NCBI GenBank assembly: GCA_014239035.1
Contig: JAAZZY010000006.1
Location: 12,390-25,416, forward strand
Length of the DNA stretch: 13,027 nucleotides
Reading direction: 5' to 3'
From: Chlamydiia bacterium
GTDB lineage: Bacteria > Chlamydiota > Chlamydiia > Chlamydiales > JAAZZY01
Shown piece after piece: positions 7,302-13,027 of this stretch. A model generated the notes under the pieces. That model ran no database searches, was not told where the DNA came from, and saw only the letters and a list, made by a program, of their open reading frames with translations. A program made the translations under genes and the position numbers. Within the stretch, counting starts at the first letter, position 1. Each line of letters opens with the position of its first letter.

Positions 7302-8780
7302 ATGACTGATAAGAATTTGACAGAACTTATAGAGTGTAGTGTAGACGATTATGTTAAAGAACTTTCGAAGCTAGAGCCGGTAGAAGACCGAATCTCTAAG
7401 ATGCTTGGATATATGAAGTTGCAGCTTTCTCACGGAGAGATCCATCCTCTATCTCGTTTTTGGAAAATGAGAAAGTTTTGTTTAGATCATTTTAAATGCA
7501 CCATAAGTGTATCTCAACGTTTAAAACTATGGAAAGACTATTGCACAGTTATCGAGGAAATTGTCAAACTTAAGCAGATAATTGATGAGAAAAGTGCATT
7601 TGAAAGAGAACAAATAGAAGAAGCGCTTCTTTCTATTGCGAGCGACTTAGAGCAAATGGATGAGCTTGTTGAAAAAGAACCAGAGGTTTCTGTTCCAAAG
7701 TGTCAGTGCGTGCAAAAGCATGCGAATTTCTATAAGACGACGCAAAAAGAGCTAGGTGTATACTCATCATATGCAAAGCGCCTGAATGCTTTGAAAAAAG
7801 AAATTTTAGCTTTAGATATCTCATTTAAGAAAAAGCAAGAAATTTTAGATCAAATTCATAGCCTAGCTGACCGTGTTTTCCCTAAAAAGAGAGATTTACT
7901 CAATTTGATGAGTAAAACTTATACAACAGATATTCAAAATTTTGTTCGAGCTAATTTCAGCTCGGGTGATTTTAAAACCCCAATTTTTCAGCTTAAGGAA
8001 CAAATTAAGCAGCTTCAGAATTTTGCTAAAGTAATCTCTCTTAATGTAGAAGCCTTCTCAAAAACTCGTGAACAACTCAGCGACTGCTGGGACAACATAA
8101 AACTTTTCGAAAAGAGACAGAAGAAGGACAAAGAAGAGAGGAAGGAGCTTAGTAATAAGAAATTTTCTAGCCTTCAAGAGAAAATAGTGAAACTCAAAGA
8201 AGGAAAAGAAGCCCTTGCCACAGCACAATTTAATACTGAAATTAAAATATTGAATTCATCAATTCACAAAGAGGACCTTCTTAAGTTTCAGCGCAAGCAG
8301 CTGCTCGATGAGATTATTCTCATTGATGAAAATGGTGTTAGAGATGAGTCTCTTAACTCCCAAAATTCTCCCGCGCATGAAACTGGGGGTCAGCTTCGAA
8401 AAATACTTGAGCAAGTTAAAGGGTGGGACTATCAAACTATAGATAGTAAACTCAAAAGTATTCTTAATGAATATGATAGTTCTAATGTATCAGATGCTCA
8501 GCATATTAAAATTGAACGCAATATCTATGCACTTTATGAAGCTCTCTCTGAAAAGTTAATGGAAGAAATCAAAGATAGAATAGATTTCGAAGAAATTTCA
8601 ACTCAAATAGAGAATTTCAAGAAAGCCATGAAAAAGAATATAGATGGATATAGGAAAGTTCTAAACACTTCAAACCAGAGTATTGAAAAGGCTATTGTCT
8701 TCAATGAGCTGCTAGTTCAGTCGCGTGCTCTATTGGGCTCAATAGAAGAGCATCTTGCTAAACATCAAGCTCAAGCCTAG
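7302..8780 (+). CDS. Coiled-coil protein of unknown function
   Basis: I do not recognise this 492-residue protein. It has no signal peptide or membrane segment and is rich in Lys, Glu, Leu and Ile. Heptad-like helical stretches appear at about 83-125, 145-195, 225-345 and 410-485, which points to a mostly alpha-helical, coiled-coil cytoplasmic protein. Seven Cys residues lie in the first 262 residues, including a CQC pair (134-136) in a Pro/Glu-rich break between helices. A Ser/Asn-rich break (about 347-362) separates the two long helical regions. It lies between miaA and the nadD-rsfS block. In Chlamydia trachomatis, as I recall, one or two uncharacterised ORFs (CT767/CT768) lie between miaA and the rsfS homologue, so it may be a positional counterpart of CT768; I cannot confirm homology. 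A secreted effector or structural role cannot be excluded. Confidence 0.8.
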   Translation: MTDKNLTELIECSVDDYVKELSKLEPVEDRISKMLGYMKLQLSHGEIHPLSRFWKMRKFCLDHFKCTISVSQRLKLWKDYCTVIEEIVKLKQIIDEKSAFEREQIEEALLSIASDLEQMDELVEKEPEVSVPKCQCVQKHANFYKTTQKELGVYSSYAKRLNALKKEILALDISFKKKQEILDQIHSLADRVFPKKRDLLNLMSKTYTTDIQNFVRANFSSGDFKTPIFQLKEQIKQLQNFAKVISLNVEAFSKTREQLSDCWDNIKLFEKRQKKDKEERKELSNKKFSSLQEKIVKLKEGKEALATAQFNTEIKILNSSIHKEDLLKFQRKQLLDEIILIDENGVRDESLNSQNSPAHETGGQLRKILEQVKGWDYQTIDSKLKSILNEYDSSNVSDAQHIKIERNIYALYEALSEKLMEEIKDRIDFEEISTQIENFKKAMKKNIDGYRKVLNTSNQSIEKAIVFNELLVQSRALLGSIEEHLAKHQAQA

Positions 8781-8833
8781 TTGAATTTAAATTTGAGCCG
8801 CTTTAAAAAAGACATTATCTCTTAGGGATCAAG

Positions 8834-8868
8834 AAATAAGGCACTAGATATCACTTTATTTTTTATTT
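8834..8868 (+). terminator. Weak AT-rich hairpin with T-rich tail, possible terminator
   Basis: AAATAAGG (8834-8841) can pair with CTTTATTT (8854-8861) to form an 8-bp stem with one G-U pair and a 12-base loop. T-rich sequence follows. It lies between the convergent coiled-coil gene and the minus-strand VOC remnant, where a terminator is expected. The stem is almost all A-T, so it would be weak. Confidence 0.3.
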
Positions 8869-9064
8869 ACTTTTTGGGATAAATAACTGATCCCTTATGG
8901 GTTTCTCCCCATATCTCTTCTTCAGGTAAATTAGTCTCAATTAGCTCTACAGGAGCCCCATCAATATTCACCATAGCTACTTTGAAACCTTCAAAGGGAT
9001 AATAAGGTTCTAAAATTATATCCATATTTTTAATTGCATCTTCAATGCTATTTACTTTACAGGC
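8867..9064 (-). pseudogene. Remnant (C-terminal half) of a VOC/glyoxalase-fold protein gene
   Basis: On the minus strand a frame is open from just after a stop at 9065-9067 to TAA at 8867-8869. It encodes 65 residues, or 52 if started at the only early ATG (9023-9025). The stretch NSIEDAIKN followed by ILEPYYPFEGFKVAMVNIDGAPVELIE resembles the second beta-alpha-beta-beta-beta half of VOC (glyoxalase-type) proteins, in which GAPVELIE carries the usual metal-ligand Glu. A VOC domain needs two such halves, about 110-130 residues. The place where the first half should be is occupied by the 3' end of the NagB-LmbE gene, which stops only 5 bases before the remnant's bounding stop codon. I read this as a gene whose 5' part was deleted. 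A translated small protein is possible, but no SD is evident before the ATG. Confidence 0.55.
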
Positions 9065-9071
9065 TTAAATA

Positions 9072-11708
9072 CTAATTGTTTAGATAAAAAAGAAAATATC
9101 TATTTGCAAAGACTCCGCCTAAAGACTCAGGTTTTGCAGGGATTTGACCATTGCCTACTAAAAGCTCACTGCCACAAAGTGCTGCAAGTTTAGAGCCTTG
9201 GTTATATGAATAGTCATAGAGGTTCCATTCTCCTGTCCAAGGAGTAGGGTAAAAAGCTAAAATGAGTTCTTTATTCGGGTTTTGTTTATAGAAGTGAGTT
9301 ACGCGGTCCATAAATAGTTTGTAGACGTCTCGATGGGTTTTTTGGCTATCTTGTGGATAGGGTAGGAAAAAGAAGATGCGTCCTTTTTCTTCATGAGCAA
9401 CAGCTTGTGCTATAGCATCGTCAGCGGCCTTAAAATCTGCATTGCACACCTTTTTATTTTGCTGGTCATAAAAAGGAAGTCTAAGGTTTTTAATGTGGAC
9501 ATCTGTATTTAAAAAACCAAGGGCTCCTAAAGACTCACATTCTCTTATACGAGCTTTCAAAGCTTTAGACTCAATATATTCTGCGCTTTCGCATTTGATC
9601 TGTTGAACAAGATTGTTTGGAAGATAAGGATGAGCTAGGGCATGAGATTTTTTAATCACAGCATTATACCCTGAAGTTGCATTGAGTACGTGCGTTGAAA
9701 TTTTTGACTTTCCTAGAAATTGGATTAATCCTCCCATGCTGATTTCAGCATCATCTGGATGAGGAGATACAATAATAGCTAAATCATCACTTTGAAATGA
9801 AAACATAGAAAGTTTTTCGTGTTTCTTATTTTGGACTTCAGAGCGTGATATGTAGGTTTTTTGCTTAAAGGGTGTTAATTTTAACTTGCGGCGATGAAGC
9901 TTTAAGTTGAAAAAGCTATAGGTTTCATTGAAAGGAGATAACGCGCTAGGAACCAGGTTCATTTCTTCAGCAATCAAATCAAATTTAGATCTGGCTACTT
10001 GTGTATGATGGAATTTATGGATTAGAGCGACTTTATTTTTATGCTCTTCTCGCTCCATAGGGAAAAATACATTATTCAGTTGTGGACCTACATCATAGAA
10101 TGCTCCGAGCAATGGCTTATTAGGAAACCTTATGGAGATTTCCTTTTTAAGTTCAGAGAAGTTCTCTACAATCTCATAAGTATGGGGCATGATGATCATG
10201 TCTACTTGATATTTGTCAATTAGGGTAAGAAGATCCTCTACATTTTGTTTTTGTGTGACATGTATCTTATTTTTGTTTTCTTTGAGCTCTTGCCAAAGAG
10301 AATAGTGAATTTTATTCTGCTTTACCCATAAAACAGTTTGTTTTTTGGGTAAGGTGGCAAGAGTGACGTCTTTATTGGTGATTTTGTAGCCTTTATCTAA
10401 AAGAACAGGCTTATTTTGTTCTGGGACATTCCATAAAGATATTTTAGGGCAGTGGTCTGTAATACAATTGATTTGCATTCCTTCTGCTGTGAGCTGATTA
10501 AGGGCGTTGAGGCTAAACAACGAGCTCTCTTCACCAAGCCCAAAAGCGTTCTCATCAATTATAAAATGAAGTTCTGAGCGATTATACTTTTTTAAAAGTG
10601 ATGAAGGTACTCTATATGAAGGAGTTAGGGCAAAAGTTTTGTAGAGGGACTTCCTTTTTTGATATCCACTAGCCAAAACAATAACTCTATCGCACTCTAA
10701 AATTTCTTGAAGCCCTACGGTGATTGCATGTTGTGGAACTTTTGTGGCATCTCGAGAAAAAAACCTGGCGTTTACCTCTCGTGTTTCTTGCGCTAAAGGA
10801 ACTAGACGAGTCTGACTCTTTATAGCCATTTGGTTTTTCTCCGCCTCAGTAAGCATTTGATCTAAAAATGCTTCTTCAGGAAAAAATTCGTTGAAGGCAA
10901 TATGGGCAGGCTTTACTCCTATGCCAGCTACACAGACGACTCTATTTTTTGGGTTATCTAGACATGCTTTTATAGATTTCTGATAGTTGTGGATCTCTTC
11001 TTTTAAATCAGTCGCTTGTCCGTTAATAAGATGGATGTTTTTCCGATGTGCACATAGAGCTTTGAGTGATGTGTCTTTTTCAATCCAAGTTCTTAAGCTT
11101 TGGACGGACGGCAAAATTCGATCATTCATATATTCAGCATAGAGCTTTTGGAAGGTGCGGTTTTCTTTTTTCAAATGCTGAATGGTTTTGTCAAATGCTT
11201 CTATCGAATTGGGGTTCTCTTTAAGAGCCAGGGTCAATGTTTGACAGAATTCTTCAATCCCAGTGTTGAGTCTTTCGCGATTCTTCTTATTGAAACAATC
11301 TTTTTTGGTTAAAGGTACCAAACCCCAATGCTTCAACTTTTGAATATTTGCTCCGCTTGTAATGAGGTTATATAGATGGTCATTCATATAGTAGGCATAG
11401 CTATTCTCTTGCTCAGGACCTAGGCCGACATATTCATCTAAGTTGAAGAAGCTAACTTTAGAGAAGTCGATTTTTCCTTCGTAAAAATACTTAATTAAAG
11501 AACTATACATAGTTTCTGGAGTAGAACCTGTAGGGAGAATAAAAGTGATATCTTTTTGACTTCTTTTAGCCAAGTTAATCTCTTTGATCATCATCTGAGC
11601 AGCTACAAGCCCAATTCCTTGTATATTTTCTTCTACCTGTATTACTATAGATGGTTCTGCAAAAAGACATGTAGATACGGACATAATAAGGAAAAAAAGT
11701 TTTTTCAT
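9072..11708 (-). CDS. Exported NagB-like / PIG-L (LmbE)-type deacetylase fusion
   Basis: This 878-residue protein starts with a signal peptide (KK, hydrophobic 4-16, likely cut after LFA at 17). A NagB-like domain (about 19-400) shows LPTGSTPETMY (58-68), FFNLDEYVGL (87-96), INGQATD (228-234), AGIGVKPAHIAFNE (261-274) and TREVNARFF (309-317). Compared with E. coli NagB (GlcN6P deaminase), the equivalents of Asp72, His143 and Glu148 are kept (Asp91, His269, Glu274). The Asp141 position in the DGH motif is Pro (KPAH). About 110 extra residues (roughly 113-224) split the fold. Residues 440-635 match nothing I recognise. The C-terminal domain (about 640-878) is PIG-L/LmbE-like: zinc motif SPHPDDAE (648-655), RECESLGALGFLN (722-734) and THRD (791-794). 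Related NagB-LmbE fusions are known in Bacteroidetes. Export and the changed DGH motif argue against cytosolic amino-sugar catabolism; an N-deacetylase acting on envelope or host glycans is a guess. It is oriented against all its neighbours. Confidence 0.85.
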   Translation of the reverse strand: MKKLFFLIMSVSTCLFAEPSIVIQVEENIQGIGLVAAQMMIKEINLAKRSQKDITFILPTGSTPETMYSSLIKYFYEGKIDFSKVSFFNLDEYVGLGPEQENSYAYYMNDHLYNLITSGANIQKLKHWGLVPLTKKDCFNKKNRERLNTGIEEFCQTLTLALKENPNSIEAFDKTIQHLKKENRTFQKLYAEYMNDRILPSVQSLRTWIEKDTSLKALCAHRKNIHLINGQATDLKEEIHNYQKSIKACLDNPKNRVVCVAGIGVKPAHIAFNEFFPEEAFLDQMLTEAEKNQMAIKSQTRLVPLAQETREVNARFFSRDATKVPQHAITVGLQEILECDRVIVLASGYQKRKSLYKTFALTPSYRVPSSLLKKYNRSELHFIIDENAFGLGEESSLFSLNALNQLTAEGMQINCITDHCPKISLWNVPEQNKPVLLDKGYKITNKDVTLATLPKKQTVLWVKQNKIHYSLWQELKENKNKIHVTQKQNVEDLLTLIDKYQVDMIIMPHTYEIVENFSELKKEISIRFPNKPLLGAFYDVGPQLNNVFFPMEREEHKNKVALIHKFHHTQVARSKFDLIAEEMNLVPSALSPFNETYSFFNLKLHRRKLKLTPFKQKTYISRSEVQNKKHEKLSMFSFQSDDLAIIVSPHPDDAEISMGGLIQFLGKSKISTHVLNATSGYNAVIKKSHALAHPYLPNNLVQQIKCESAEYIESKALKARIRECESLGALGFLNTDVHIKNLRLPFYDQQNKKVCNADFKAADDAIAQAVAHEEKGRIFFFLPYPQDSQKTHRDVYKLFMDRVTHFYKQNPNKELILAFYPTPWTGEWNLYDYSYNQGSKLAALCGSELLVGNGQIPAKPESLGGVFANRYFLFYLNN

Positions 11709-11715
11709 TTCTTAG

Positions 11716-11720
11716 CCTTT
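11716..11720 (-). promoter_or_regulatory. Ribosome binding site of the NagB-LmbE fusion gene
   Basis: On the minus strand AAAGG stands 7 bases before the ATG at 11708. This supports that start and therefore the presence of the N-terminal signal peptide. I could not find a convincing promoter in the 82-base divergent gap; a TATAAG at 11728-11723 is too close to the start codon to serve as a -10. Confidence 0.55.
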
Positions 11721-11790
11721 AGCTTATAAAAAATCAACTGGATTGCAAGCTAGCATATTGATAAATTAAAAAAAACATTTTAGAAATTCT

Positions 11791-12399
11791 ATGAAAAATT
11801 TTGAAAAAATAGGCTTTTTAGGAGGGACATTTGATCCTTTTCATATGGGCCATCTCAACTTAGCTGTTGAAATGCTCGAGAAAGGATCTCTAGATAGTAT
11901 TTGGATCTGTCCTACTCGCATCTCGCCTTTTAAAACAGATTCTCCCCCTATCGATATTAAACATCGCTTAAATATGCTAAAACTACCTCTAGAGGGGCTT
12001 GATAATGTTCTGCTCAATGAAATAGAAGCACATAGCAGCTCCATTTCTTATACATACCAAACTCTTTGCAGGCTCAAAGAGCAGTTTGAGAAAGAAGGTA
12101 AAGAATTTATTTTAATTCTATCTGATGATCTCTTAATTGATTTTGAGCATTGGCATGAAGCTAAAAAGCTTCTAGAAGAATTTTCTGTGCTCATTGCTCA
12201 GAGAAATAAACTCAAAATTAAAGATCAACCCATACCAGAGTGGATTTATAGTCAAATTAAAAATAAAATTTTACCTGTTCGCACTATGGAAGTCAGTAGC
12301 AGCGAAATTCGTCATCGATTAAAAAACAAACTATATTGCAACCATCTATTACCTTTAAAAACTCTAGACTACATTTATAAATATAAGTTATACTCTTAA
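11791..12399 (+). CDS. nadD: Nicotinate-nucleotide adenylyltransferase NadD
   Basis: NadD joins ATP and nicotinate mononucleotide to give deamido-NAD, the shared penultimate step of NAD synthesis. The 202-residue protein has the nucleotidyltransferase signatures GGTFDPFHMGH (11-21, with the HxGH motif) and SSSEIRHRL (169-177, the ISSTxIR-type motif). The segment ILILSDDLLIDFEHWHEA (107-124) corresponds to the family's IIGAD...W stretch, but Ser-Asp replaces Gly-Ala. The length is normal. No SD precedes the ATG, and the upstream region is a run of A and T. It lies 21 bases before rsfS, a pairing common across bacteria, which supports the call over other members of the family such as CoaD. I infer it is active. 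Confidence 0.92.
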   Translation: MKNFEKIGFLGGTFDPFHMGHLNLAVEMLEKGSLDSIWICPTRISPFKTDSPPIDIKHRLNMLKLPLEGLDNVLLNEIEAHSSSISYTYQTLCRLKEQFEKEGKEFILILSDDLLIDFEHWHEAKKLLEEFSVLIAQRNKLKIKDQPIPEWIYSQIKNKILPVRTMEVSSSEIRHRLKNKLYCNHLLPLKTLDYIYKYKLYS

Positions 12400-12405
12400 T
12401 TTAAA

Positions 12406-12414
12406 AAGGTAAGG
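12406..12414 (+). promoter_or_regulatory. Ribosome binding site of rsfS
   Basis: Two AAGG tetramers (12406-12409 and 12411-12414) precede the ATG at 12421. The second leaves 6 bases of spacing and is the better placed. It supports the chosen start. Confidence 0.5.
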
Positions 12415-12420
12415 TTTTAG

Positions 12421-12810
12421 ATGTTAGATACAATTGACTGCCAAGATGAAAAGCACGAAGATGTTCACCCTATTATCTCAACAATTGCCCAAGTAATCTA
12501 CGATAAATCGGGTAAGAATGTTTATGCTGTAGATATTAGAAAAATGTCTACTCTCTGTGACTACTGCATTATTGCTGAAGGTACAGTTGATAGGCATGTT
12601 AAAGCTATAGGGCAAAGCGTTCAAAGAGAATTACTAGTCCTAGGTCAAAAACCAATAAAGGTTGAAGGACAGCAGGAAGGACACTGGGTAATCTTGGATT
12701 ATTTGAATGTTATGGTTCATATTTTGACACCTGCATTTAGAGAAAAATATCGTTTGGAAAGATTATGGGATGAAGGTAATATTATCGACTTAAAGTTAGA
12801 GTCGGTCTAA
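12421..12810 (+). CDS. rsfS: Ribosome silencing factor RsfS (Iojap/YbeB family)
   Basis: RsfS binds ribosomal protein L14 on the large subunit and blocks joining with the small subunit, lowering translation when nutrients are short. The 129-residue protein has the family pattern DIRKMSTLCDYCIIAEGTVD (38-57), RHVKAI (58-63), EG...GHWVILDY (82-94) and VHILTPAFREKYRLERLW (split: VHILTPAFREKY, 99-110, then RLERLW, 111-116). A short N-terminal extension of about 15 residues rich in Asp and Glu precedes the domain. The gene follows nadD by 21 bases and shares one base with the next gene, so the three probably form an operon. In Chlamydia the homologue lies shortly downstream of miaA, as here. Confidence 0.95.
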   Translation: MLDTIDCQDEKHEDVHPIISTIAQVIYDKSGKNVYAVDIRKMSTLCDYCIIAEGTVDRHVKAIGQSVQRELLVLGQKPIKVEGQQEGHWVILDYLNVMVHILTPAFREKYRLERLWDEGNIIDLKLESV

Positions 12811-13027
12811 TGCCCTTTACAATTGATGGAGAGTGGATTCCCTCTCAAAAAAACGATGTAAAACAAAAAAAAATAGCTGTTAGAATTCAAAAGAAGAAAG
12901 GGCGCATTTTAACCGTCATTTCTAACGTAAAAGACACTGAGAGAACGCAGTTATTTAAAGAGTTAAAAGTGCTTTGTCACTGTGGAGGTAGTGTTCAAAA
13001 AGAACACCTAGAGCTTCAGGGGGACCA
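12810..13027 (+). CDS. yciH: SUI1/eIF1-like translation factor, YciH family (5' part, cut by window end)
   Basis: A frame opens with ATG at 12810-12812, sharing one base with the rsfS stop (TAATG), and stays open for 72 codons to the window end. VRIQKKKGRILTVISNV (24-40), then LKELKVLCHCGGSVQ (ELKVLCHCGGSVQ lies at about 53-65) and LELQGD at the end match the SUI1 fold: E. coli YciH has VRIQ, LKKKCGCGG.V and E.QGD in the same order. Eukaryotic eIF1 controls start-codon selection; bacterial YciH is thought to affect initiation fidelity. About 35 residues of the domain should lie beyond the window. Position after rsfS suggests joint control of two factors acting on ribosomes. Confidence 0.85.
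   Translation, partial: MPFTIDGEWIPSQKNDVKQKKIAVRIQKKKGRILTVISNVKDTERTQLFKELKVLCHCGGSVQKEHLELQGD

Larger units (their letters stand above)
8781..9071. other. Convergent intergenic stretch: hairpin plus VOC remnant
   Basis: This 291-base gap separates the coiled-coil gene from the minus-strand NagB-LmbE gene. Bases 8781-8833 hold no gene that I can see. An 8-base inverted repeat AGGGATCA (8824-8831) / TGATCCCT (8888-8895) spans the hairpin and the end of the VOC remnant; its 56-base spacer makes a functional hairpin unlikely. The rest is the remnant described in its own entry. Confidence 0.5.

Noticed and set aside
8766..8798. GCTCAA / TTGAGC pairing at the end of the coiled-coil gene as a terminator
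   Set aside because: The stem is only 6 bp around a loop of more than 20 bases, and no T-run follows.
8824..8895. Inverted repeat AGGGATCA / TGATCCCT as a mobile-element end or hairpin
   Set aside because: Eight bases with a 56-base spacer can arise by chance, and no transposase or target duplication is nearby.
11706..11750. Lipoprotein signal in the NagB-LmbE N terminus
   Set aside because: The only Cys (residue 14) is preceded by VST, which is a poor lipobox, and cleavage after LFA at 17 fits a normal signal peptide better.
11723..11775. Promoters for the two divergent genes in the 82-base gap
   Set aside because: TATAAG on the minus strand is too close to the ATG, and plus-strand boxes (TTGATA with TAGAAA) would place the transcript start at the start codon. 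The gap is simply AT-rich.

Overview
The window is a low-GC chromosomal segment from a member of the Chlamydiota, most likely an environmental (chlamydia-like) lineage rather than Chlamydia itself. The best marker is one 804-residue protein that joins MurC to D-Ala-D-Ala ligase (Ddl), a fusion typical of this phylum. The order nlpD (LysM protein), ftsW, murG, murC-ddl, ftsQ, miaA, and later rsfS, also matches what I recall of the Chlamydia peptidoglycan/division cluster. The placement rests on gene content and order; no similarity search was run.

Region 1 (1-6090, + strand) is a tightly packed peptidoglycan and division operon. Every junction overlaps: murD(?)/nlpD 1 base, nlpD/ftsW 1 base, ftsW/murG 19, murG/murC-ddl 14, murC-ddl/ftsQ 14. 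Translational coupling is therefore likely. The products make lipid II (MurG), load its precursor with L-Ala and supply D-Ala-D-Ala (MurC-Ddl), polymerise glycan strands at the septum (FtsW), and organise or bind septal wall (FtsQ, LysM protein). This fits organisms that divide with a thin septal peptidoglycan.

Region 2 (6091-8780, + strand) starts with a 108-base AT-rich spacer. It then holds miaA (tRNA A37 prenyltransferase, GTG start) and, behind a plausible sigma-70-type promoter, a 492-residue coiled-coil protein of unknown function.

Region 3 (8781-11708) is the accessory part. A minus-strand gene encodes an 878-residue, probably exported protein that joins a divergent glucosamine-6-phosphate-deaminase (NagB)-like domain to a PIG-L/LmbE-type deacetylase domain. 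Just downstream of it, on the same strand, lies a half-length remnant of a VOC (glyoxalase-fold) gene. A weak hairpin lies in the convergent gap.

Region 4 (11791-13027, + strand) holds nadD, rsfS and the 5' part of a SUI1/eIF1-like (YciH) gene that overlaps rsfS by one base and runs off the window. It is a housekeeping set for NAD synthesis, ribosome silencing and initiation.

I saw no tRNA, rRNA, CRISPR array, insertion sequence or phage gene. The most unusual item is the exported NagB-LmbE fusion. It has a large insertion inside the NagB fold, and one of the NagB catalytic acids appears to be replaced.
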